64,000 nt of DNA from a virus: IMG/VR virus record IMGVR_UViG_3300034107_000725, positions 1 to 64,000 of that record. The stretch is one strand, 5' to 3'. Positions 44,544 through 51,356 of the stretch are shown one piece after another. The notes below the pieces were generated by a model. The model had not been told where the DNA came from, ran no database searches, and saw only the letters and a list, made by a program, of their open reading frames with translations. Positions within the stretch are counted from its first letter, which is position 1, and every line of letters starts with the position of its first letter. Made by a program: the position numbers and the translations under genes.

Positions 44544-44780
44544 ATGAGCAATGCCGAAGTGCCAGACAGCGAACTGCTTTGTGAAGAATGCGGTGATACG
44601 CTGGAAGACTGTGAGTGCGATGACGAGTTCTGTGACATTTGCGGCGGTCTGATTGGGGACTGCGACTGCGACGAAATCGACGACAGTGATTTCGACGACT
44701 ATGACTATTGTGTCGCCTGTGGTGATGAGATTGATAACTGTCAATGCTCCGAAGAGGAAGAGGAAGACGAAGAGGAGTGA
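44544..44780 (+). CDS. Three-fold C-x2-C-x6-C-x-C repeat protein
   Basis: A 78-residue acidic protein made of three repeats of one metal-site pattern: Cys13/16/23/25, Cys30/33/40/42 and Cys56/59/66/68, each C-x2-C-G-x5-C-x-C. Each unit has four Cys, enough for one zinc or iron ion. The rest is almost all Asp/Glu, ending in a run of Glu. I do not know a family with this exact layout. The acidity argues against DNA binding and for metal storage, a protein partner or a DNA-mimic role. The 3' end of the gene is part of a small hairpin. Confidence 0.7.
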   Translation: MSNAEVPDSELLCEECGDTLEDCECDDEFCDICGGLIGDCDCDEIDDSDFDDYDYCVACGDEIDNCQCSEEEEEDEEE

Positions 44781-44797
44781 TCCGTCACTCCTGATTG
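44773..44797 (+). terminator. Weak hairpin terminator candidate
   Basis: AGGAGTGA and TCACTCCT (44773-44780, 44785-44792) pair around a four-base loop, followed by a short T-poor tail (GATTG). It overlaps the stop codon of the Cys-repeat gene. Weak as a terminator. Confidence 0.35.
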
Positions 44798-44867
44798 TTT
44801 GACGAATGCAGCTTGTTGCTCATTCATGGTTGGTGCAATCTCCGTTGCGTTTTGAGGAAGGATAGTA

Positions 44868-45077
44868 GTGTTTATGATCACGCTAGCAGACATCGCAGGT
44901 ATTCGTGACCAGTACGAAGGCAAGGCAGTGGCTTTGGCTTTGTGGAACGAACGTAACAAAGAAGTGACTGGCATGGTTTGCCACGTTGAGGGTGATGTAG
45001 AAACCTCAAGGCAGCTGTGGCAGGACATCCCTGGCACCGTCTTCATGACGGAAAGCAATGAAGGGGGAGCAGAATGA
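44868..45077 (+). CDS. Small hypothetical protein
   Basis: A 69-residue protein; GTG 44868 is preferred because AGGAAGGA is five to six bases upstream, with ATG 44874 as an alternative. The preceding 87 bases hold no gene. Its stop overlaps the next start. Confidence 0.58.
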   Translation: MFMITLADIAGIRDQYEGKAVALALWNERNKEVTGMVCHVEGDVETSRQLWQDIPGTVFMTESNEGGAE

Positions 45078-45457
45078 ACAGCATTTTCGCTGCCCGCAGA
45101 CAGTACTTCAAACACAAGAGAATTTCGATGGATCTCAAAGACCACACGCCTACAACAGAAATTCTACGGTTAACAGTAGATCGTCTGGTAGACGCGTACA
45201 ACAAATATGGTAAGGCACAGGATCCCAACTGGCAGCCAGCCACTGCCGAAGAGTGGATCAGGACTTCAAGGCAGTTCTTCGTGTACGATCAGCTGAGAAA
45301 GATAAATATCGTACCAGGCGAAGTCAACCTGAGTTCAGCCTATGGTGAACCTGTCTGTAGCGGTTCTCCCTTGCTGGGTACAGCCTGCGGCAAGTGCGAA
45401 CGCTGTGCAATTGCAAACCGTAAGAACATACGACGACGTAAGCACAAGTCAACTTGA
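45074..45457 (+). CDS. Hypothetical protein with C-terminal Cys pair motif
   Basis: A 127-residue protein. The C-terminus has CGKCERC followed by a basic tail (RKNIRRRKHK), which may be half of a zinc site and a nucleic acid contact. The gene ends inside a hairpin. Confidence 0.63.
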   Translation: MNSIFAARRQYFKHKRISMDLKDHTPTTEILRLTVDRLVDAYNKYGKAQDPNWQPATAEEWIRTSRQFFVYDQLRKINIVPGEVNLSSAYGEPVCSGSPLLGTACGKCERCAIANRKNIRRRKHKST

Positions 45458-45488
45458 TTTAAAGCCACTGATCAAGTTGACTTTACTT
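45446..45488 (+). terminator. 13-bp hairpin over the stop codon
   Basis: AAGTCAACTTGAT (45446-45458) pairs with ATCAAGTTGACTT (45471-45483), followed by TACTTTT. The stem includes the stop codon. With the next hairpin this forms a two-step terminator. Confidence 0.7.
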
Positions 45489-45523
45489 TTGCCACCACTC
45501 CTCCCAGTGGTGGCAATTTAATT
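45489..45523 (+). terminator. Intrinsic terminator
   Basis: TTGCCACCAC (45489-45498) and GTGGTGGCAA (45507-45516) form a 10-bp stem with an eight-base loop, followed by TTTAATT. It ends the transcription unit shared by the small genes upstream. Confidence 0.75.
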
Positions 45524-45538
45524 ACTACAGGAGAGAAA

Positions 45539-45772
45539 ATGACTGAGACACTTGAGAAGAAGATTCGTAAAGCAGTTGCCAAGCACTACGAGCCTGTGCA
45601 GGTATGTTATCCAGCTGATCGACAGAACGACGCGGGATATCAGTTGATTGGTGGGCAGTGGTGTTATCCGCTGGATGGGTGCGATGCGGTTGAGAACATG
45701 ATTGATACGCTTGTGCTGGTTTTAACGAACTCGAGGGTTATACTCACAGGAACAGAGGAGGAAGTGCGATGA
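45539..45772 (+). CDS. Small hypothetical protein
   Basis: A 77-residue protein with CAGGAGAG before its ATG, placed after the double hairpin. It looks like a small alpha/beta domain with a Cys-Trp centre (GGQWCYPLDGC). Function unknown. Confidence 0.63.
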   Translation: MTETLEKKIRKAVAKHYEPVQVCYPADRQNDAGYQLIGGQWCYPLDGCDAVENMIDTLVLVLTNSRVILTGTEEEVR

Positions 45773-46086
45773 ACGATGCAATCTCTATCATGCTGGTAAC
45801 ACTGAGTGTGTCAGCGGTATGGGCAGCTTATCTGGCTCCGTGGATACGTAGATGTTCAGTGAACACGGATGAGTTGAACATCGACTTGGCACGGGCAAAG
45901 AGAGACCTACGTGAGTTGCAGTTGAAGCTGTGCATCTCACGACTCAAGTTTCGGTTGGTGACAGCAGAGCTTAATAGACAACGAAGGGATTCAGATGTCA
46001 TACAAGCCGAGATACCAAGTGAAACCGAAACAGTTGAACTCACGGTTTCTGACGTTGGTGGAGACGGAGACGATAAGGGGATCTGA
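45769..46086 (+). CDS. Membrane-anchored coiled-coil protein
   Basis: A 105-residue protein: residues 5-25 form a transmembrane helix (ISIMLVTLSVSAVWAAYLA), residues ~35-75 a charged coiled coil, and the end is acidic. This is the layout of inner-membrane spanins (Rz), but the overlapping downstream gene has no lipobox, so an Rz/Rz1 pair is not shown. GAGGAAG supports the start. Confidence 0.65.
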   Translation: MNDAISIMLVTLSVSAVWAAYLAPWIRRCSVNTDELNIDLARAKRDLRELQLKLCISRLKFRLVTAELNRQRRDSDVIQAEIPSETETVELTVSDVGGDGDDKGI

Positions 46087-46279
46087 GGTATCGCTGGAAG
46101 ACTTGGCAGACATCCTGACAGCTGCGATTGATAGTGGTGTAGTGAGTCCACCTGTAGAGGCGTTGGTCACACCGCTGGGAGCGTATGCCAAGGACAAGTG
46201 GGGCAATCTCCTACTCAAGCCTCGTGGCGACAAGGTGCCGGGATACACGGACAAAGACTGGGTACACTACAGGAAGTAA
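45995..46279 (+). CDS. Hypothetical protein overlapping the previous gene
   Basis: A 94-residue protein starting inside the previous gene (92-base overlap) with AAGGGA at a good distance. Basic N-terminal end and C-terminal end with a helical middle (LEDLADILTAAID). No signal peptide, no Cys at the start. Confidence 0.6.
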   Translation: MSYKPRYQVKPKQLNSRFLTLVETETIRGSEVSLEDLADILTAAIDSGVVSPPVEALVTPLGAYAKDKWGNLLLKPRGDKVPGYTDKDWVHYRK

Positions 46280-46308
46280 ACTGGGTTTATTCTCAACTGG
46301 GCAGGACG

Positions 46309-46722
46309 ATGAAAACTCGAAAACAGTTTAACAAACAAACTCAGTCAGGGCCGAATGCCGCCTCACAGCCTCGCGTCCTCGAGCTGCTTGAGTGGCCTGC
46401 TGTACACCACTCAAGCAGACGCTATGAGGTCTGTAGGCTCTACGACACGAGTCCGGACGCCCTCCCAAGTTTAATTTGCGAACAGTGGGAGCAGGTTTCA
46501 AACCCGGAATTTAACCATCTTATTCTTCAACCCATACCCAGCATGCAGTCATTGGCTCGACGTTGGGCAGATCGCTTCAGCAGACTTGGACACAGCCGAA
46601 ATGTTCTGGCATACTTGACCGGGCCAGAGATTAAAGAAACGGTTGTCACGCTCTACCGGCCAGTGTGCACAGAGATTGACAAGGCTTTTCTCTGCTTCTA
46701 CTACCTTCACTACAGAGACTAA
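46309..46722 (+). CDS. Hypothetical protein
   Basis: A 137-residue protein. ATG 46309 follows GGCAGGAC; an upstream in-frame start at 46198 would overlap the previous gene. One copy of the 13-bp palindrome (46500-46512) is inside the coding sequence and encodes SNPEF. Function unknown. Confidence 0.62.
   Translation: MKTRKQFNKQTQSGPNAASQPRVLELLEWPAVHHSSRRYEVCRLYDTSPDALPSLICEQWEQVSNPEFNHLILQPIPSMQSLARRWADRFSRLGHSRNVLAYLTGPEIKETVVTLYRPVCTEIDKAFLCFYYLHYRD
46500..46512 (+). repeat. 13-bp palindromic element, coding copy
   Basis: AAACCCGGAATTT, one mismatch to the standard form, inside the gene at 46309-46722. Confidence 0.4.
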
Positions 46723-46724
46723 AG

Positions 46725-47480
46725 ATGCCTATACGCACTGACTCGGTTTCAAGCCTACCCAAGTTTGAACTCCCGATCGTGATACCGGTGTTCAACGGTG
46801 TGACCTACCTCTCAAATACGATCGACTTCTTCAAGGCTCGCGGCTTTGACGAGTACTTGATCTTGAACAACGGGTCAGCGTATCCACCGTTGGAAGAGTA
46901 TCTCAGCAAAGTGCCGGACGGTGTCACTGTGCTGGACCTGCCACACAACCCAGGACCGCGAGTTTTCAACGATCCTGGAATCTACAGCAGACTGCCAGAG
47001 CAGTTTATCCTGACAGACCCTGACTTGGGATTTAAGCCTGAGCTGGATAGGGAATCTGTCCTGCACCTGTTCGAACTGTGCGAGCAGTACAAGCGGTATA
47101 AGCTGGGTTGTGCTCTAAATATCTGGACCGAGGAACCGAGCTGCGTCGATACAGACATAACTACAAAGAAAGGTGAGACCACGATACGCAATATCGAGGA
47201 CAAGTATTACAGACAGTTCCTCGGGGTTACGAAGTACGGCGATACAATCTACGACGCTCCCATCGACACTACGTTCGCGGCTTACGATAAAAGATACTCT
47301 GCAGGTAAGGCTTCCGGAACAAGTGGACGTATCGTTGGTCGCTACTCGGCAGAACACTACGGCTGGTATGACGTGCCACCCATTCCGGCAGACGAATACG
47401 AATACTACAAGGTAGCCGTTAGTACGACTCAGTTTGCTTCCACAGAGTGGGTCAAGAGCGGTAAGAAGTACACATACTGA
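46725..47480 (+). CDS. Glycosyltransferase family 2-like
   Basis: A 251-residue GT-A-like protein. FELPIVIPVFNGVTYLSN is the typical N-terminal strand, LILNNGS is a weak nucleotide-binding match and ILTDPDLGFK carries the D-x-D motif. The C-terminal part has many aromatic residues. It starts three bases after the preceding gene and is followed by another glycosyltransferase gene. Confidence 0.75.
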   Translation: MPIRTDSVSSLPKFELPIVIPVFNGVTYLSNTIDFFKARGFDEYLILNNGSAYPPLEEYLSKVPDGVTVLDLPHNPGPRVFNDPGIYSRLPEQFILTDPDLGFKPELDRESVLHLFELCEQYKRYKLGCALNIWTEEPSCVDTDITTKKGETTIRNIEDKYYRQFLGVTKYGDTIYDAPIDTTFAAYDKRYSAGKASGTSGRIVGRYSAEHYGWYDVPPIPADEYEYYKVAVSTTQFASTEWVKSGKKYTY

Positions 47481-47487
47481 GGTGCTC

Positions 47488-48096
47488 ATGCCGCACAAAA
47501 CGTCGATCAATCAGTTGGTGGAACATGTCTATTGTCTCAACCTGACAAGACGACCTGATCGATGGGCTATGGCTGAAGCCGAGTTTGGGAAAGCCGGTAT
47601 CACAGGCGTTGAAAAGTTTGTTGCAACAGATGGACAAAAAATGCACGCCAGCAAGCTCAAGCCAGGAGCGATGGGACTGACACACACGGTCATGCGAGTG
47701 TTTCACGACGCTGTGCAGAAGGATTATTCAAGCATCCTGATCTTGGAAGACGATGTTGAATTTGCCACAGATCTAAATGAGTCGTTGAGCTGGGCACCTG
47801 ATGACTGGGAAATATTACACTTTGGCGGCAACCACTCACGAGGCAAGCCGAAAAGGCTCAACAATAAGATTGCAGTACCTCACCAGACTTTGGCCTCGCA
47901 TGCCATTGCATTCAAAAGCTGCACGTATGCAAAACTGTTAAGTTTGCTGAACTACGAGAAACAGGTGGTGGATGTCACTTACTCTCGCAACTTGCATCAA
48001 TTCAAGAGCTACGTCTTCGTGCCGTCCATAGCGTGGCAGAAACCATCTTACAGTGATCTTGCAGAGGCGTTTGCCGACTACCCGTTCCTTAGGTAA
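47488..48096 (+). CDS. LPS-type glycosyltransferase family 25
   Basis: A 202-residue member of GT25. VYCLNLTRRPDRWAMAEAEF is the conserved start of the family and ILILEDDVEFA the metal-binding site (EDD). The length is on the short side for GT25. It would add a hexose to a glycan chain. Together with the GT2-like gene before it, it forms a second small glycan cluster. Confidence 0.85.
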   Translation: MPHKTSINQLVEHVYCLNLTRRPDRWAMAEAEFGKAGITGVEKFVATDGQKMHASKLKPGAMGLTHTVMRVFHDAVQKDYSSILILEDDVEFATDLNESLSWAPDDWEILHFGGNHSRGKPKRLNNKIAVPHQTLASHAIAFKSCTYAKLLSLLNYEKQVVDVTYSRNLHQFKSYVFVPSIAWQKPSYSDLAEAFADYPFLR

Positions 48097-48173
48097 CAGC
48101 TGGGCTTGAGTGCAAGCCAAACGATTGTCACAATAAGAATCTAAGGTCAGTTGCCAACACAAGGAGGTGTGCG

Positions 48174-48818
48174 TTGCCATACAAATCAGAAGCTCAACGA
48201 CGCTACTTCAACGCTAATCGCGATAAGTTGGAAGCTGAAGGTGTTGACGTCGACGAATGGAACCAATCCAGTAAGGGTAAAAAAATGCCAGAAAAGACTG
48301 CAATCGAGAAGTTGGCTCGCTGTTGGAAAGGGTACGAACCAGTACCAGGCAAAGCACCCTACAGCGACGATAGCTGTCGCCCTAAAGGGTCAAAGGCTAA
48401 AAAAAAGGATGAGAAGCAGGCTTCTTTAATTCCGGATTTTAACAGTGTCCGAGGACTGGCCAAGCTAGCGGCTACCAGTGTGGCTTACAGCCTTGGAATG
48501 CCTGCGGCGTCATCGGCAATTGGTGCGGGCATGGGTTATCTTGGACATAAATTGTCTGATGCCATCCATCCTTATGAAGATGAGGATGATCGGAGACAAG
48601 CTCGTAATACCTCAATGCTGATGGGAGCGGGTGGAGGTTTGGGGCGAGGCATGTTACACGTAGCTATGCGAAATGCTAACCAAGCGTCCATGGATCCCGG
48701 AGCGTCGACATCCAAAGAGCGTCAGGCTGCGTTTGAGTTTAAGATGAGTCAGCGGGCAAAGGAAAACGCGGCAAAGGTTAATGCCGTGATGGAACGCATA
48801 AAAGCAACCGGCAAATAA
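48174..48818 (+). CDS. Virion-type protein with glycine-zipper module
   Basis: A 214-residue protein with a start of the form MPYKSEAQRRYFNAN (a motif common in phage and bacterial DUF3008-like proteins), a CWKGYEPVPGKAPYSDDSC block and a C-terminal hydrophobic segment. Residues ~116-165 are a glycine-zipper hairpin: IGAGMGYLGHKL, a charged turn DEDDRRQARN, then MLMGAGGGLGRGM. The same module is found twice in the next gene. TTG is the start, supported by AGGAGGTG. A role in DNA ejection or membrane insertion is inferred. Confidence 0.72.
   Translation: MPYKSEAQRRYFNANRDKLEAEGVDVDEWNQSSKGKKMPEKTAIEKLARCWKGYEPVPGKAPYSDDSCRPKGSKAKKKDEKQASLIPDFNSVRGLAKLAATSVAYSLGMPAASSAIGAGMGYLGHKLSDAIHPYEDEDDRRQARNTSMLMGAGGGLGRGMLHVAMRNANQASMDPGASTSKERQAAFEFKMSQRAKENAAKVNAVMERIKATGK
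48427..48439 (-). repeat. 13-bp palindromic element, coding copy (reverse)
   Basis: TAATTCCGGATTT lies inside the glycine-zipper protein gene that starts at 48174 and encodes IPDF. Confidence 0.4.
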
Positions 48819-48842
48819 GTAGTTACACACAAGGATCAGATC

Positions 48843-50477
48843 ATGCCAACAGGTGAATTCTTAAAAAAGTTGCTCTTGACTGCGGGGGCACAAGCAAAGC
48901 CTCTTGCGTCAAGTGCCGCCAAGAATATCCTGCCGTCTGCTGTAGCAGGTACGGCAGGATATGCTGCAGCTCCTTCCCTGAGTGACTGGGCGGGTATTGA
49001 TACAGATATGGGCAGGAAAGTCAATCAGGCAGGTACGGCAGCAGCTTGGGCCTTGGCGGCATCACCGCAAGGGCGTATGCACATATTGACGAAAAGCAAC
49101 GTGCGGGGGTTGAACGATCTCAGTAAGTCTACTGGTAGATCTGTTAAAGAATTACTGGAGCAGGATCCAAACCTTGCTCGTAAGTTTGCTCCGATAAGGG
49201 GTCCGTTGCAAGCAGGGTTGGTAGGATCGTTACCAACAACAGCAGCCCACTACGGGGACTCATTTAGAGGATTAAAGAAAAAATTGGACTTGGCGGTTAA
49301 GACACACGCGGACGACCCAAACCTGTTTAACCCGGATTACCACGTTAATAAGCTATTTGACAAAGGTGTCAACAAGCTGCACGGTTACTTGCCGGGAGCA
49401 GGTACAGTGGCAGGCAGTGCTATCGGTAGTGGCTTAGGCGGTGGGATGGGGCGAATTATATCTAACATGCTCTTACCAGTGGGTCACGGTAATCATGATC
49501 CAATGGACGAAAAAGAATACTACCAACGACGGCGGCGTGAACGTATTCACAGTTTGGCAGGCCTGGCTGGCATGGTCGCAGGCGGTGGGCTGGGGGCACA
49601 CTTTGGTTCGCTGTATGCTCCAAATCTAGGCGAACGTATGCTTGCTAAAGCTCGACCGCTCATAGATCAGGCATACAAAACTCCGTTGCGTGATTTTGTT
49701 AGCGAGCAGACAAGTATGCCAAAGCTCCCGGACATGTCTCGGCTTGCTGGTTTAAGCAAGGCTAGCTCAATACGGGAACTGGCAGTTAAAGCCGCTTTCG
49801 ACACTGCGACAATCAAGGATAAGGCGACTCGCCTGGGAAAATCTGTATGGGGCCACACCAAGGATACGGGCAGATATCTTGCTGATATGCCCACACCGCA
49901 AGCTATGGTGGTTGGCTCCGGATTAGGTAGTGGTTTAGGTTACCTGCGACACTCGGTGCGAGAGTTGATAGACCCTGCGGAGAAAGAAGAGGATCGAAAG
50001 ATTCGGCGTAATGCCGCAATGATCAACGGTGCTATGTTTGGCGGCGGTGCTGTGTTAGCCCGCACCGGGATCAATCGATTTAGGGATTATAATAGTGAAA
50101 TGAGTAAGCTCAATGAGCAAGAAGCTAAGCTGGACAGCAGTTTGGCTGATTCAAACGCAAAAAGCATAGCAAAGCAAAAAGCCATGAAGTATCTTGAATC
50201 ACGCAGAGGTCAGCGGGAGTTGGCGGAGCACGAACGACCTTGGTCAATTAATTTTAATCGAGTTAAGCCAACAGCTTGGCCAAAAGAGGCTCTCAAAGCT
50301 ATAGCACCTTACAGCCCAGAGGCACAAGGATATGCCAATTGGTTGCAGGAACACTGGTGGAACGAGTCTGATCCAAACAAGTCCAAACTTGCGTTAGCTC
50401 TACAGGCCCTCGGCAGCGACAAACCAAAATCACCCGGGGCAAAGACAGAACCAGTCATGACCATGGGTGCAAAGTAA
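48843..50477 (+). CDS. Large glycine-zipper membrane/virion protein
   Basis: A 544-residue protein with three glycine-rich hydrophobic hairpins: residues ~30-72, ~189-255 (GSAIGSGLGGGMGR, charged turn QRRRRERIH, MVAGGGLGAHFG) and ~355-410 (GSGLGSGLGYLRHS, EKEEDRKIRRN, GAMFGGGAVLAR). The third matches the module in the upstream gene closely. Glycine zippers span membranes, so this may be an internal virion or ejection protein. No enzyme motif is visible. It starts 24 bases after the upstream paralogue. Confidence 0.75.
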   Translation: MPTGEFLKKLLLTAGAQAKPLASSAAKNILPSAVAGTAGYAAAPSLSDWAGIDTDMGRKVNQAGTAAAWALAASPQGRMHILTKSNVRGLNDLSKSTGRSVKELLEQDPNLARKFAPIRGPLQAGLVGSLPTTAAHYGDSFRGLKKKLDLAVKTHADDPNLFNPDYHVNKLFDKGVNKLHGYLPGAGTVAGSAIGSGLGGGMGRIISNMLLPVGHGNHDPMDEKEYYQRRRRERIHSLAGLAGMVAGGGLGAHFGSLYAPNLGERMLAKARPLIDQAYKTPLRDFVSEQTSMPKLPDMSRLAGLSKASSIRELAVKAAFDTATIKDKATRLGKSVWGHTKDTGRYLADMPTPQAMVVGSGLGSGLGYLRHSVRELIDPAEKEEDRKIRRNAAMINGAMFGGGAVLARTGINRFRDYNSEMSKLNEQEAKLDSSLADSNAKSIAKQKAMKYLESRRGQRELAEHERPWSINFNRVKPTAWPKEALKAIAPYSPEAQGYANWLQEHWWNESDPNKSKLALALQALGSDKPKSPGAKTEPVMTMGAK

Positions 50478-50482
50478 CACTG

Positions 50483-50800
50483 TTGAAGTACTTTGAGTTC
50501 AAACCCATATCGATTCTGATGCTCGCCTTGTTTTCAAGCCCGTGTGGGCTGATTCTCCGAGCTTATCTACCGATTACCGCCTGGGTGTTGATCATGGGCG
50601 GTGTTTTCTTTGGTACATGGATTTCTGTGGTGGGTGATGGCTGGTTGCAGTATGTGTTATGCTCCGGCTGGTTCTGTCTGGGTTACGCTCTTTCAACCAA
50701 TGCTCCGGAGATTCACTATGCTAAGACCAACGCTTCACGAGCTGGGTATCCATCACCACACCGACAAAGCCGTTTATCACCTGTTCACCGTGATCTATGA
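50483..50800 (+). CDS. Hypothetical membrane protein
   Basis: A 105-residue protein with three likely transmembrane helices in its first ~70 residues (ISILMLALFSSPCGLIL, AWVLIMGGVFFGTWI, YVLCSGWFCLGYAL). The start is TTG and the last 83 bases overlap the methyltransferase gene, so the C-terminal end is uncertain. It fills a gap that has no other gene. Confidence 0.5.
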   Translation: MKYFEFKPISILMLALFSSPCGLILRAYLPITAWVLIMGGVFFGTWISVVGDGWLQYVLCSGWFCLGYALSTNAPEIHYAKTNASRAGYPSPHRQSRLSPVHRDL

Positions 50801-51356
50801 CACGTGGTTTTCAAAGATAAGAGACGAGCAGATTCGTTTGTTGGAGATAGGTGTTTTGATCGGCGGCTCGCTACGCATGTGGGAAGAGTACTTTCCAGGT
50901 GCTGAGATTCACGGAGTAGATATTGACGACAGGACAGAACATGCAACCTCCCGCATCTCTGTTTACCGTGCGGATCAAACCAAGATAGAAGATCTAGAGG
51001 CACTACCTCGAGATTGTCACATCATCGTTGACGACGGTGGCCATACGATGCTGCAACAGCAGATAACACTCAACACGTTGTTTGACAGTCATCTCCTACC
51101 GGGCGGCACCTACGTTCTTGAAGATCTGCACACCTCTGACGTGGAACACTATCCGAAGTGGGCAGCCTACGGTTCAAACATGAGAAACAACACACTAAAG
51201 CTGCTGGAAGATTTGCAACGAGGCGTACTTTCAGAGAATAATGAGTATTACATCAGTGGTGCTGATTTCTGTCGATTAAGGGATCAGATCGCTTTTATTG
51301 AGATCGTAAGGGTCAAAGCGGACTCAGTCACGTCACGCATCGTCAAGAAGACATGA
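50718..51356 (+). CDS. SAM-dependent methyltransferase (MycE/TylF-like)
   Basis: A 212-residue enzyme. The N-terminal HTDKAVYHLFTVIYD, motif I LLEIGVLIGGSLRMWEEYFP and HGVDIDD (beta 2 acid) match the macrocin O-methyltransferase-like family, which methylates sugars in natural products and glycans. IIVDDGGHTM is the motif IV region and holds the likely metal ligands. ATG 50718 follows GGAG by seven bases; the in-frame extension to 50601 is out of the conserved region. A sugar O-methyltransferase fits the many glycosyltransferases. Confidence 0.82.
   Translation: MLRPTLHELGIHHHTDKAVYHLFTVIYDTWFSKIRDEQIRLLEIGVLIGGSLRMWEEYFPGAEIHGVDIDDRTEHATSRISVYRADQTKIEDLEALPRDCHIIVDDGGHTMLQQQITLNTLFDSHLLPGGTYVLEDLHTSDVEHYPKWAAYGSNMRNNTLKLLEDLQRGVLSENNEYYISGADFCRLRDQIAFIEIVRVKADSVTSRIVKKT

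Noticed and set aside
44741-45145. Reverse-strand open frame (134 codons) spanning the gap after the Cys-repeat gene
   Set aside because: It starts opposite one gene and ends opposite another, contains a Ser run that is the shadow of the Glu tail, and has no ribosome site.
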